A stretch of 35,290 nucleotides of DNA, taken from IMG/VR virus record IMGVR_UViG_3300048597_000138, positions 1 to 35,290 of that record; one strand, given 5' to 3'. The notes beneath the pieces were generated by a model. The model did not search any database, was not told where the DNA came from, and saw only the letters and a program-made list of their open reading frames with translations. The position numbers and the translations under genes were made by a program. Below, in pieces: positions 29,035 through 35,290 of the stretch. The first letter of the stretch is position 1. Each line of letters starts with the position of its first letter. The stretch is from a virus.

Positions 29035-30065
29035 GGAGCAGGCTCAGCCTTCATCGCCATCAGCTCAGACACGACGCGGCGGTCTTTGGGAGTGGTTTTC
29101 GGTTGGCGGTTTCCTCGGTTCATCCAGACGGTCCGGATCCAGTCGGTGGGATCTCGCACTCGATCCACCGTCGGTGAACTCGGAGCGCTCATGCGATGGC
29201 CTGCCATACTGAAAACCTGCAGCATCAGCTCCGCCTCAGAGACCCTCGCGAAGCCATTGGCCACGGCGTCCCGGAAGTACCCCAGAAACATCCTTCGACG
29301 AATCTCCGGCGTTGGAGTCTTGCCCTGTGGCGAAAATCCAGCGATCCAGCGAACCTCGTCAGGATCGATCTCAGCAAACGATCGTTCCGGGATTTTTTCC
29401 TGTCCAAAAACTGAATCAAAATCCTCCATCGCTCCTGCGTCGTGCTCCTGCTCCTGATCAGGAACAGGAGTGAAGATAGGATTATTATTTAAGACAGGAA
29501 CAGGAGCAGGATTCTTTGAGGGACCGGACAACCCACCGGACAAGGGACCGGACAACCCACCGGACACCCGACCGGACAACGGTAGATTTGTGGTTGATTC
29601 GTCGTCGAACGGATCATGCGACAGCAGATGAGCAACCACTCGACCGGCCGGTGTGTTGAGATCGATCTCAGGCAGATCCATGAACCGAATCAGGCAGAGA
29701 ACATAGTACAGTCGCTCGATCGGCTTTCCATCGTCATTGCGGTCGACCATGAAGCACCTTTTGAGGATGCCGAGGCCCTCCAGTTCCTCCACGACGCGTC
29801 TGACGGCCTTCGTCCTGGAATCCGGCTTGTTATCGCGACTGATGCCCATCAGGTCCGCCAGCACGATCTGTTCGGCCATAAGCCAGAATCGCGTCCGATG
29901 GACGATGCCGCCTTCACAGCCGTCTGCAGGCGTTCCGTTAGCGGCCTGAAACATGATGCGAAGAAATCGACGGCCGTTGTCGCTTATTGGCCGGAGGTAG
30001 AGTTCCTGATCGAACTCGTCACTGCGTTGATATGGCAGTTCTTTTGTCATTGATCGTTCATCCAT
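29028..30065 (-). CDS. Replication initiator, lambda O-type / winged-helix (probable)
   Basis: This protein of about 345 residues has an N-terminal helical domain with winged-helix-like character (RSDEFDQELYLRPISDNGR, RAVRRVVEELEGLGILKRC), a disordered glycine/serine linker with an (L/V)SG(G/P) repeat, and a C-terminal domain (RRRMFLGYFRDAVANGFARV, MNRGNRQPKTTPKDRR). The linker is encoded by tandem 12-bp repeats, as in lambda O where iterons lie inside the gene. No helicase or loader motif is seen. The start is uncertain; ATG 30065 is the first ATG after the upstream stop, and 30050 and TTG 30086 are alternatives. Initiator function is inferred from domain layout and iterons. Confidence 0.6.
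   Translation of the reverse strand: MDERSMTKELPYQRSDEFDQELYLRPISDNGRRFLRIMFQAANGTPADGCEGGIVHRTRFWLMAEQIVLADLMGISRDNKPDSRTKAVRRVVEELEGLGILKRCFMVDRNDDGKPIERLYYVLCLIRFMDLPEIDLNTPAGRVVAHLLSHDPFDDESTTNLPLSGRVSGGLSGPLSGGLSGPSKNPAPVPVLNNNPIFTPVPDQEQEHDAGAMEDFDSVFGQEKIPERSFAEIDPDEVRWIAGFSPQGKTPTPEIRRRMFLGYFRDAVANGFARVSEAELMLQVFSMAGHRMSAPSSPTVDRVRDPTDWIRTVWMNRGNRQPKTTPKDRRVVSELMAMKAEPAPV
29445..29470. repeat. Near-perfect palindrome beside the iterons
   Basis: CTCCTGCTCCTGA followed by TCAGGAACAGGAG forms a 26-base near-perfect palindrome (one mismatch pair). It is followed by an AT-rich tract (29478-29494). It lies within the replication gene and may be part of the origin. Confidence 0.65.
29478..29580. 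other. Candidate replication origin: AT-rich tract plus five iterons
   Basis: Five tandem 12-bp units of the form GGACCGGACAAC / CCACCGGACAAG occupy 29521-29580, with core CCGGACA in every unit. An AT-rich stretch (GATTATTATTTAAG) lies at 29478-29494 and a near-palindrome at 29445-29470. Iterons next to an AT-rich unwinding region inside an initiator gene are the lambda ori design. Confidence 0.6.
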
Positions 30066-30098
30066 GAAGTCGGCGGGAACACTCAAGGATTTCGAGGG

Positions 30099-30662
30099 TT
30101 AAAGCTGAGCTGCGGAGTCAGGAGACGTTTCCCATGCGATCGGCATAAATATCAATTCACCGCGCAGCTCAGATTTCACAAACACGTAGACGCCTTTGCC
30201 CAGGTCTCGGAACAGTCCAAAGACTTTCCAGTTGCAGGTCTCTTTTTTGCCGCCTTCTCGTTCGATCGGCAGCCCGGAGTCGCAGGCGTGCGGCGACTTC
30301 GAAACGCCGCCACAGGCCGGACAGCGAAAGCCCTGACGGCCCAACGCCACCGTGCAATCTTCCACCGTCTCAAACACTCGAACATTCCCGGCGTCGATCA
30401 GTGGCTGGTTCGCGTCCTGGTAGTAGTTCATGTACCAGTACCGGCGTTTCGACTCCCATTGATCCAGCAGAGCGGCGGGATCGAGACTGAGCTTTTCGGC
30501 GTAGTGTTTGACGCGTTCGACAGTCCACGCCAGTTTGCCTCGGTAGTCGTGAAAGTATCGGCCTCGCGTTTTGAAGTGGTGGTCTGTGGCTTCATCATGT
30601 TCCACCGCCGCCAGCAGCTTTTTGAATCCTGAACATTCCTCGATCGGATCACATGTGATCAT
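30099..30662 (-). CDS. Unknown early protein with a CxxC zinc-finger element
   Basis: This 187-residue protein starts at ATG 30662 (MITCDPIEECSGFKKLLA), overlapping the end of the ASCH gene. It has helical segments with RYWYMNYYQDANQPLIDA near the middle, then CPACGG and further Cys residues (HACDSG, ETCNWK), which suggest a zinc site. It lies just upstream of the replication initiator, so a DNA-related role is plausible. It is not recognised by me as a named family. Confidence 0.6.
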   Translation of the reverse strand: MITCDPIEECSGFKKLLAAVEHDEATDHHFKTRGRYFHDYRGKLAWTVERVKHYAEKLSLDPAALLDQWESKRRYWYMNYYQDANQPLIDAGNVRVFETVEDCTVALGRQGFRCPACGGVSKSPHACDSGLPIEREGGKKETCNWKVFGLFRDLGKGVYVFVKSELRGELIFMPIAWETSPDSAAQL

Positions 30663-31138
30663 GTCGCAACTCCCAACAAACTCTGCGCGGCCTGCTCCAG
30701 ATACTTTTCCGGAGTCCAAAGGCCTTGCTGGCCCTGATGTCTGATCGGTTCCTCGAACAACTGAGGTGCGGAACATTCCCAGCCGAAACGGCCCTCGCCA
30801 AAGCTGCCAACGCCGTTTTCGAATTCACTGCCACCGTCGAGCATTGCTTCGCACGATTTCAGATCGACAACCCCTAACGCCTTTCCCAGCGTTTCGTTCG
30901 TCGCCGTGTACATCAGCTTGCGCTGTGCATCCGTCAGACTCTGAGGGGAGAATGCAAGATGGTCCCGCAACAGATTGGCGACTCGAGCGCAGTCAAACTC
31001 ACGATCATCATCCCAACGTTTTGCGGCGTGGATGATGAGCGGGCCGCGATAGCTTGTGCTCCAGTGCCGTGTCTCATATCGCTTCAGGCCCAGCATGATC
31101 AACGTCGCGTACGGCTGCCAGATGGTGATCGCTTTCAT
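30659..31138 (-). CDS. ASCH-domain protein
   Basis: This 159-residue protein starts MKAITIWQPYATLIMLGLKR and continues YETRHWSTSYRGPLIIHAAK, the typical start of a phage ASCH domain (a PUA-like fold that binds RNA or modified nucleosides). The rest (KALGVVDLKSCEAMLDGG and later FGWECSAPQLFEEPI) fits the same fold. Its ATG overlaps the stop of the upstream gene. ASCH proteins are common in phage early regions; their target here is unknown. Confidence 0.85.
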   Translation of the reverse strand: MKAITIWQPYATLIMLGLKRYETRHWSTSYRGPLIIHAAKRWDDDREFDCARVANLLRDHLAFSPQSLTDAQRKLMYTATNETLGKALGVVDLKSCEAMLDGGSEFENGVGSFGEGRFGWECSAPQLFEEPIRHQGQQGLWTPEKYLEQAAQSLLGVAT

Positions 31139-31434
31139 GGTCGCGTCGCTCCCGTTTGAGGTTTTCGGTTAAGGGCTCTCGGAACGGTCGGCACCTGGTC
31201 GGGCGCTCGAGTATCGAACCGGCCGGCATCTTTCCACTCGCAGCCAGGCTCTGCGTTGCGAACCATCAAATCCCAAACTCCCGGCAGAACCATCATGCGG
31301 AGTGCATGATCTTTGACGGCATTGATCGAGGTGGCGTCGATCTCGCCTTTGACCGTGAACGAGGCACAACGCAGATTCACCGCCTGATCTTCTTTTTTCT
31401 GCGATCGATGGAGTTCAAACAGAAACCGCGTCAT
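31135..31434 (-). CDS. Unknown early protein
   Basis: I choose ATG 31434 (MTRFLFELHRSQKKEDQAVN) rather than the longer 31479 start, which would lie in the previous gene. About 99 residues, with a compact beta-alpha body (CASFTVKGEIDATSINAVKD, LRMMVLPGVWDLMVRNAEPG). The stop overlaps the ASCH start. No family is recognised. Confidence 0.6.
   Translation of the reverse strand: MTRFLFELHRSQKKEDQAVNLRCASFTVKGEIDATSINAVKDHALRMMVLPGVWDLMVRNAEPGCEWKDAGRFDTRAPDQVPTVPRALNRKPQTGATRP
31150..31172. repeat. GTTTGAGGTTTTCGG repeat upstream of the ASCH gene
   Basis: CCGTTTGAGGTTTTCGGTTA lies at the start of the ASCH gene (within or next to the end of its upstream neighbour), a short member of the dispersed TTTTCGG family. 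It overlaps coding sequence here. Confidence 0.5.
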
Positions 31435-31709
31435 GACTTTTTTCCCCAGCGAGCATACCTCTGAATTGATCTCGCCCACTGACGGAAGCTTTTGCGACCG
31501 CCAGCGACTAACAAAGGAGAGTTCTCCACCTCGCGGCGTGTGAGGCCGCAGGCAATGACCAGGTTAGGAAAACCTCTCTGAAGCATGACCCAATAGTCAC
31601 GCCCGGACGCCTGAAAGTACGCCATCCGCATCGCGATCGAAATCGACTCTGATTTGTCGCGTTTGGACGCACGGCGAACGTACGGCAGAAACTTTTTGCA
31701 ACGCCTCAT
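31431..31709 (-). CDS. Small basic unknown protein
   Basis: This 92-residue, strongly basic protein (MRRCKKFLPYVRRASKRDKS at the start; SFRQWARSIQRYARWGKK at the end) probably binds nucleic acid. It has a central hydrophobic part (MLQRGFPNLVIACGLTRREV). It overlaps the genes on both sides by a few bases, consistent with a coupled early operon. Confidence 0.6.
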   Translation of the reverse strand: MRRCKKFLPYVRRASKRDKSESISIAMRMAYFQASGRDYWVMLQRGFPNLVIACGLTRREVENSPLLVAGGRKSFRQWARSIQRYARWGKKS

Positions 31710-32077
31710 AAGTCACTGCCTCCGGCAAATGACAATCGCCTCTGACCGCCGCCTGCAACTCGCTTGGCGCGTGGAGCTGGCAACGCCTGTTGCTTCGAGT
31801 CGATGAACTGAGCGGCCTTTTCGAGTTTCACACATGCCGCGAAACAGACTCCACGCGAAACGAACTGAACGTGCAGGTAGCCGTTCTCCGTCTCCGCTTT
31901 CAAGGCACTGCGAGCGATCTTCAGTTGATGATACAAACGAATGATGGCGTCACTGGTGACTTGAATCGCCGGATACGAGCCCGGAAAAGCACTGCAGGCA
32001 ATGACCTCATCAGCCGTCAACTTTTCACGTTCGATCGCTTCGATAGCATCTCGAAGCCGCAACTTGATGCTCTTCAT
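31706..32077 (-). CDS. Unknown early protein
   Basis: The start is ATG 32077 (MKSIKLRLRDAIEAIEREKL) rather than a longer start inside the upstream gene. It is about 123 residues long, helical at the N-terminus, with a central IIRLYHQLKIARSALKAETE, then a beta part and a basic proline-rich C-terminus (RAKRVAGGGQRRLSFAGGS). No family is recognised; it overlaps the gene downstream by four bases. Confidence 0.6.
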   Translation of the reverse strand: MKSIKLRLRDAIEAIEREKLTADEVIACSAFPGSYPAIQVTSDAIIRLYHQLKIARSALKAETENGYLHVQFVSRGVCFAACVKLEKAAQFIDSKQQALPAPRAKRVAGGGQRRLSFAGGSDL

Positions 32078-32093
32078 GAATCTGTGAACTCTC

Positions 32094-32441
32094 TTAAAAA
32101 AGTGCCGCCTGTTTTTTCTTCTCAACGGGCCGCGACTCCGGTTTGCGAGTCGCAGGCCTTGGGACCTGAGCAGACGGAATCTCTACCGGGGGGCTGACGC
32201 CGCCCCGCTCGCCGGAGTACTCCGCTTCGGCCTGATCAATTGTGCGGAGCTGATTGGTGCCCATCTGGTGCAAGACGCCAGAGTCGAGGTTGACGGAAAA
32301 ATCAGTTCGGCGTTCGTCGGTATCCGGCCGAGTCGCGAAGTACCATTTCGTGCGATCGGTACTTGCGAACGGCCGGTCAGTGATCGTGAAACCGATCGCC
32401 GTGTATCGATCATGGATCAACTTCTGAGCTGCTGTCAGCAT
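32094..32441 (-). CDS. Unknown early protein
   Basis: The start is ATG 32441: AGGAG lies eight bases upstream and the protein begins MLTAAQKLIHDRYTAIGFTI. About 115 residues, with a compact first half (DRTKWYFATRPDTDERRTDF) and a basic, disordered C-terminus (RPATRKPESRPVEKKKQAAL). It overlaps the end of the previous gene by about 30 bases. Function unknown. Confidence 0.6.
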   Translation of the reverse strand: MLTAAQKLIHDRYTAIGFTITDRPFASTDRTKWYFATRPDTDERRTDFSVNLDSGVLHQMGTNQLRTIDQAEAEYSGERGGVSPPVEIPSAQVPRPATRKPESRPVEKKKQAALF

Positions 32442-32640
32442 GGGCTTTCTCCTGAAGTTCACGAACGGCACCGATTGCACGATCGTAGGCGGCAAGCTTC
32501 CCGCGAAAGTACGATTGCAAGTTTGTAAATGGTGGGATCACGTGGTTCACTTTGAACCTTAGTGCGTCCGCAATTTCATCAAGCTCCTGTAACACTGCCT
32601 GTATGCCCTCATGCGTCTCTTCGTCTTCAACCGTTGTCAT
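32410..32640 (-). CDS. Small helical unknown protein
   Basis: This 76-residue protein starts at ATG 32640 (MTTVEDEETHEGIQAVLQEL) rather than far upstream, because the longer open frame is a shadow of the zinc-finger gene. It is predominantly helical (DEIADALRFKVNHVIPPF, FRGKLAAYDRAIGAVRELQE) and acidic. It starts within the end of the previous gene and overlaps the next. No family recognised. Confidence 0.55.
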   Translation of the reverse strand: MTTVEDEETHEGIQAVLQELDEIADALRFKVNHVIPPFTNLQSYFRGKLAAYDRAIGAVRELQEKAHADSSSEVDP

Positions 32641-33034
32641 TGCTGAGTGGCCTCCGTTTTTTCGGCTGGTACTTCGGCAAACAACAGTCGAGGCCGATGT
32701 ACGCGATCGGACGGCCGTTGCGGTTGGGGTGATACATGGCTTTTGCAACCTTCGTGCTGTCGATGGCCAGCGAACTTCCGCAGTCGAAGCACTGGCACAT
32801 CTGCAGCTCACCAGCCATGGCCTGACGAGCTGCTCTGGCTGGTGTGACTGCGACGACAAACATGCGGTCCTGAGGCAACCTGAGCTGATTTGGATCAGGC
32901 TTTGGCCGTGGGACCAATCCGACAACCTGAGAGGCTCTCGGAAGCTGCCGAGTGTTCTTCCGCAGGCTTTCACGGCCTGCCATGGTCGCGCTGCGGCTCA
33001 TGCTTTTTTTGTGATGGCCACCTTGTCGGCTCAT
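32627..33034 (-). CDS. Zinc-binding unknown protein
   Basis: This 135-residue protein has a basic N-terminus (MSRQGGHHKKSMSRSATMAG) and a C-terminal cysteine cluster: CQCFDCGSSL at about 80-90 and GLDCCLPKYQPKK later, a likely zinc site. HPNRNGRPIAYIG lies between them, resembling a treble-clef or ribbon arrangement. It overlaps the stop of csrA-like gene 2 (ATGA). It could be a DNA- or RNA-binding early protein. Confidence 0.6.
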   Translation of the reverse strand: MSRQGGHHKKSMSRSATMAGRESLRKNTRQLPRASQVVGLVPRPKPDPNQLRLPQDRMFVVAVTPARAARQAMAGELQMCQCFDCGSSLAIDSTKVAKAMYHPNRNGRPIAYIGLDCCLPKYQPKKRRPLSNDNG

Positions 33035-33231
33035 GAGGCTGTCTCCTGCAGGGCGGGTTCGTCGATCGATCCCTGATCCATAAAGGCCCGCAGCTCCGTG
33101 CGGATGATCCGAAGATTTCGGGGAGCTTCGATCGAGATCTTCACCCGTTCGCCGTCGACCTGGACGACTGTGACGGTGATGTCTGAACCGATTTGAATGC
33201 TCTCTTGTGGCTTGCGAGATAAAACTAACAT
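33031..33231 (-). CDS. Diverged CsrA-family regulator (second copy)
   Basis: This 66-residue protein starts MLVLSRKPQESIQIG, continues ITVTVVQVDGERVKISIEAP and RNLRIIRTEL, and so keeps the CsrA fold and the key Arg, but VHREE is changed to IIRTE. Its C-terminal extension (FMDQGSIDEPALQETAS) is acidic. GGAG precedes ATG 33231 by about eight bases. It lies among early genes, 10.6 kb from the canonical copy, and may have different RNA targets or act as an antagonist. Confidence 0.85.
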   Translation of the reverse strand: MLVLSRKPQESIQIGSDITVTVVQVDGERVKISIEAPRNLRIIRTELRAFMDQGSIDEPALQETAS

Positions 33232-33270
33232 TGAAGCGACTCCATTCGACGATAGAACTAACGGACAGGA

Positions 33271-33292
33271 TGGCCCGGTCAGAGACCGGCCA
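33271..33292. repeat. GGCCGGTC/GACCGGCC palindrome, variant of that at 13406
   Basis: TGGCCCGGTC AGA GACCGGCCA forms a palindrome with one bulged C, matching the GGCCGGTCT palindrome at 13406-13434. It sits in the gap upstream of the diverged csrA gene. Confidence 0.7.
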
Positions 33293-33306
33293 AAACGGTG
33301 GATCAG

Positions 33307-33353
33307 GCCACGCCGGAGAGCTGTTTAGCGACTCGTTCCCGGCGTGGCTTTTT
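33307..33353 (+). terminator. Intrinsic terminator facing rightward
   Basis: GCCACGCCGG (33307-33316) and CCGGCGTGGC (33339-33348) form a perfect 10-bp stem followed by TTTTT on the plus strand. This would stop rightward transcription, although no rightward gene lies to its left, which is odd; on the minus strand it has no T-tract after it. Confidence 0.65.
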
Positions 33354-33673
33354 CATTGGTTTGAGGTTTCAGGCTCTCGGAGTTCGGATTCATCCTGAAC
33401 CGACTCCCGGGCAGCTTTTCTCCTTTCTCGCAGCAGGCCGTATTCGTGGACCAATCTCCGGCCGAGCCATTCGAGATCATTGTTGATGGCGAACAACAGC
33501 AGCTCTCCGACGTGGCTGATGTAGATCGGAACCAACGGATGATTCCTGCAGCTGTGAACCAGCATTTCGACCGCCAGCGATGGCCGAGGCGTTTGCTTTG
33601 ATCTCAAATCGAACGCCGCCAGCAGCTCATTCCGTTCTGAGTTCTGCAGAGTCATTTCGCAGAGAAGGCTCAT
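33353..33673 (-). CDS. Unknown early protein
   Basis: This 106-residue protein starts at ATG 33673, overlapping the stop of the previous gene. It is helical (TLQNSERNELLAAFDLRSKQ; LAVEMLVHSCRNHPLVPIYI; ELLLFAINNDLEWLGRRLVH) with a charged C-terminal tail (RERRKAARESVQDESELREP). No domain is recognised. Gene order suggests an early function. Confidence 0.6.
   Translation of the reverse strand: MSLLCEMTLQNSERNELLAAFDLRSKQTPRPSLAVEMLVHSCRNHPLVPIYISHVGELLLFAINNDLEWLGRRLVHEYGLLRERRKAARESVQDESELREPETSNQ
33354..33378. repeat. TTGGTTTGAGGTTTCAGG repeat at a gene end
   Basis: TGGTTTGAGGTTTCAGGCTC overlaps the C-terminal codons of the 33353-33673 gene, suggesting that this family of elements has been trimmed into the gene. 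Confidence 0.45.
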
Positions 33674-34038
33674 GTGGGCGTCTCCTCTGACAGATTGACG
33701 CCGATGTCGCGGCCGATGACGGCGAGCGTCGCCGCTCGGAAATAGCTACCGAGCCGCGAATGCAACGTGTTGATGTCCGTTGATTCAGCGACGTCTGATG
33801 GAACAGACTTCTGCAGCTCATCGGCCAGATGAACCGCGAACATCAGGTCGTCGAACAACTCAAGACTCAGGCCAGTCGGACAGTGCGACAGAGTGATCTT
33901 TGAGCGTGTATCTTTCACGCGTCCCTTTGAATCTGCCGACAGTCCCAGACTGCTGTGCACAGCGAAATTGCCGAACAGGATCGCCGGAACGGTCAGAGAT
34001 TCTCCGCATACAGTTGGATTGAAAGAGCCGATCTTCAT
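33670..34038 (-). CDS. Unknown early protein next to the integrase
   Basis: This 122-residue protein starts at ATG 34038 with a strong GGAGGG-type ribosome-binding site. It has a beta-rich first half (PAILFGNFAVHSSLGLSADS, KITLSHCPTGLSLELFDDLM) and a helical second half. It follows the integrase stop by about 20 bases, so it is probably co-transcribed. The sequence does not reveal a function; an excisionase is unlikely because it lacks a basic winged helix. Confidence 0.55.
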   Translation of the reverse strand: MKIGSFNPTVCGESLTVPAILFGNFAVHSSLGLSADSKGRVKDTRSKITLSHCPTGLSLELFDDLMFAVHLADELQKSVPSDVAESTDINTLHSRLGSYFRAATLAVIGRDIGVNLSEETPT

Positions 34039-34057
34039 GCGGCCCTCCCTGCGGAGA

Positions 34058-35290
34058 TCACTCTGGCAGCATGCTGACTGGCGACGCGTCTGCAGCTGGC
34101 TTTGGAAACGTCGGCAACAGCTTCACCATGATCGGGAGAACGGTCGCTCGCACAACCTCGTAACTGCGAGCGGCCGTTGTCTTCGTGATCGACGCATGAT
34201 GCAGGACGTACGCTGAAACGTCCTTTGCCAGCCCGGTATCGCTGGTCGCGTTCGCCACGTTGATTCGCCACCAGTTGCTGGAGTACTTCCGGATGGCCAC
34301 AGCATCGCCGCTGCCTTCCGACATTCGCAAAGTTGAATCGACTCCCGCTGCTGCTGCGACCGCGTCCCAGTCGGCAGCCAGAGTCTTTGGACTGAGCGAT
34401 TTCCCGTTCTGCTTCATGCTGGGAAAGACTCGCACATCGTGCTGAGACAATTCGCAGAAGAACTTCAGCGGACCTCTCGCCCAGTCGGGGATCGGAAGCA
34501 GCGTTAATGCCGCGTGCTTCTTTTCGCTCTTGTGAATGCGAATCCAAACCCAGCCGCCGGGATTCATCAGCGTGTAGCCCAGAGCGGCGTTCACGTTTTC
34601 GTCGGGACACTCCGGCGTCCAGATGATGTCCTGTTTTCGCAGCCCCGTCTTGCGAGCCCTGGTACTGATCACATCGTTCGTGCGAAGTCCCCAGCAGGAG
34701 AACCAGCGAACCAAAAAGCGAATCAGGTACGGAGCATGAGCCCCATAACACCGAGTCGCAGCCGTCGCGTGACGTGCCAGGGCGTCGATCTCCTCTTTGG
34801 CCGGACAGATCCGCTTCACGACAACTCGAGCGCCCGAGTTGGAGTTGTGCCCGCCGTCCCGCATCAGCTTTAGTTCGTCCGCTGTGATCTGCGGAAGTGA
34901 AACTCCGTAGGCTCGCATGACCATGCAGACGTGTTGCCAGTACGTCGCGATCGTCTGTTCGGAGACCGGTTTTTTCGTCCGAGGACTGGTCTGATTCAGC
35001 CACCATTCGCAGAACAAATCGCGGATGACAGGCTTCTCCAGCTTCACATCCTGCTCGAAAAGGGGCACCAATGCTACCGGTTTGGGGAACCGGTGGCATT
35101 GTGCAGACATGAATTTGTCGAACGCTCGGCACGACGTTTCGTGCTTGCCTCGCTGGTCGGCTCCCGCCTTTTGTCGCTTCTGGCGAAGGGTGTAGGGAGC
35201 ATTGTGCAAAAGATCCAGCAGCGACTCGCAATCGGGCTCCGGTGTCGTGTCGGCCGTTGACGATGGCTGTGGTTCGGTCTGAGACCTGGC
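34058..35290 (-). CDS. Tyrosine recombinase (integrase), 5' end outside the window
   Basis: The frame stays open to the right edge without a stop, so the gene starts beyond the window; TTG 35209 is only the first in-window start-like codon. The N-terminal core-binding part is helical (QTIATYWQHVCMVMRAYGVS). The catalytic part has the box I Arg (CWGLRTNDVIS), a Lys in HKSEKKHAAL, the Arg of box II in VAIRKYSSNWWRIN (the usual first His is not visible), His in LHHASITKTT and the nucleophile Tyr in AARSYEVV. It integrates or excises DNA at an att site. Its location at the edge fits a prophage end, with att probably just beyond. Confidence 0.9.
   Translation of the reverse strand, partial: ARSQTEPQPSSTADTTPEPDCESLLDLLHNAPYTLRQKRQKAGADQRGKHETSCRAFDKFMSAQCHRFPKPVALVPLFEQDVKLEKPVIRDLFCEWWLNQTSPRTKKPVSEQTIATYWQHVCMVMRAYGVSLPQITADELKLMRDGGHNSNSGARVVVKRICPAKEEIDALARHATAATRCYGAHAPYLIRFLVRWFSCWGLRTNDVISTRARKTGLRKQDIIWTPECPDENVNAALGYTLMNPGGWVWIRIHKSEKKHAALTLLPIPDWARGPLKFFCELSQHDVRVFPSMKQNGKSLSPKTLAADWDAVAAAAGVDSTLRMSEGSGDAVAIRKYSSNWWRINVANATSDTGLAKDVSAYVLHHASITKTTAARSYEVVRATVLPIMVKLLPTFPKPAADASPVSMLPE

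Noticed and set aside
31135-31479. Upstream start (31479) for the gene before ASCH
   Set aside because: The extra 15 residues overlap the preceding gene; ATG 31434 gives a cleaner start overlapping by four bases.
32410-32973. Long open frame (about 187 residues) upstream of the MTTVEDE start
   Set aside because: The part above 32640 is Arg/Ser-rich and overlaps the zinc-finger gene in another frame; only the last 76 residues look like a real protein.
34035-35231. Long minus-strand open frame over the integrase
   Set aside because: It is Arg/Ser/Gly-rich with no recognisable domain and lies entirely over the integrase, whose catalytic residues are clear in the other frame.

Overview
The window looks like most of a temperate siphovirus-type genome, probably a prophage, in a member of the Planctomycetota. 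The phage assignment rests on a near-complete head-tail morphogenesis order, a tyrosine integrase at the right edge and a phage-style early region. The host assignment is inference. It rests on GC content that looks to be in the mid-fifties percent, intergenic TTTTCGG/CCGAAAA repeats and REP-like palindromes, a papain-like protease and a thioredoxin-trypsin fusion at the lysis position, and CsrA genes. I could not check any of this against a database. Almost everything is on the minus strand, so the map is best read from right to left.

Right part (35290 to 26229): a tyrosine recombinase whose 5' end lies beyond the window, two unknown small genes, a diverged CsrA, and a tightly overlapping run of small early genes, several with zinc-binding cysteines and one ASCH-domain protein. 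A winged-helix-like replication initiator follows. It carries five tandem 12-bp iterons inside its coding sequence, next to an AT-rich tract, which resembles the lambda O/ori layout. Next come an orphan C5-cytosine methyltransferase, a DPPY-type adenine methyltransferase, an AT-richer small membrane-protein gene, and a divergently oriented small DNA-binding gene.

Middle (26228 to 19232): a conserved phage protein of unknown function, a small holin-like protein, a membrane-anchored gene that appears frameshifted, a papain-like cysteine protease, a secreted thioredoxin-trypsin fusion, a canonical CsrA, a short unknown protein, the large terminase (with a long histone H1-like N-terminal tail) and a zinc-ribbon protein. 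No peptidoglycan hydrolase is recognisable, so the proteases may serve lysis or envelope passage.

Between the terminase/zinc-ribbon pair and the connector gene lies a short island of four rightward genes (17940-19146). It has its own promoter overlapping a perfect 18-bp palindrome, repeated AGGATTGAAAC leaders and an internal intrinsic terminator. It encodes two unknown small proteins, a protein resembling the DUF1874/STIV-B116 family (which includes the AcrIII-1 viral ring nucleases) and a ribbon-helix-helix regulator. This is the strongest candidate for an undescribed system: a self-regulated counter-defence locus.

Left part (17687 to 202): gpW-like connector, lambda-type portal, S49 prohead protease, scaffold-like protein, HK97-fold major capsid protein, a decoration-type protein with a signal peptide, connector and tail-tube genes, a gpG/gpGT pair with a clear -1 frameshift site (A8), a tape measure protein, baseplate/tip proteins of unknown family, a 12-cysteine small protein, an Ig-like/carboxypeptidase-regulatory-domain protein, a repeat-containing tail fibre, a small conserved protein, and a two-domain glycosyltransferase that ends the late operon.
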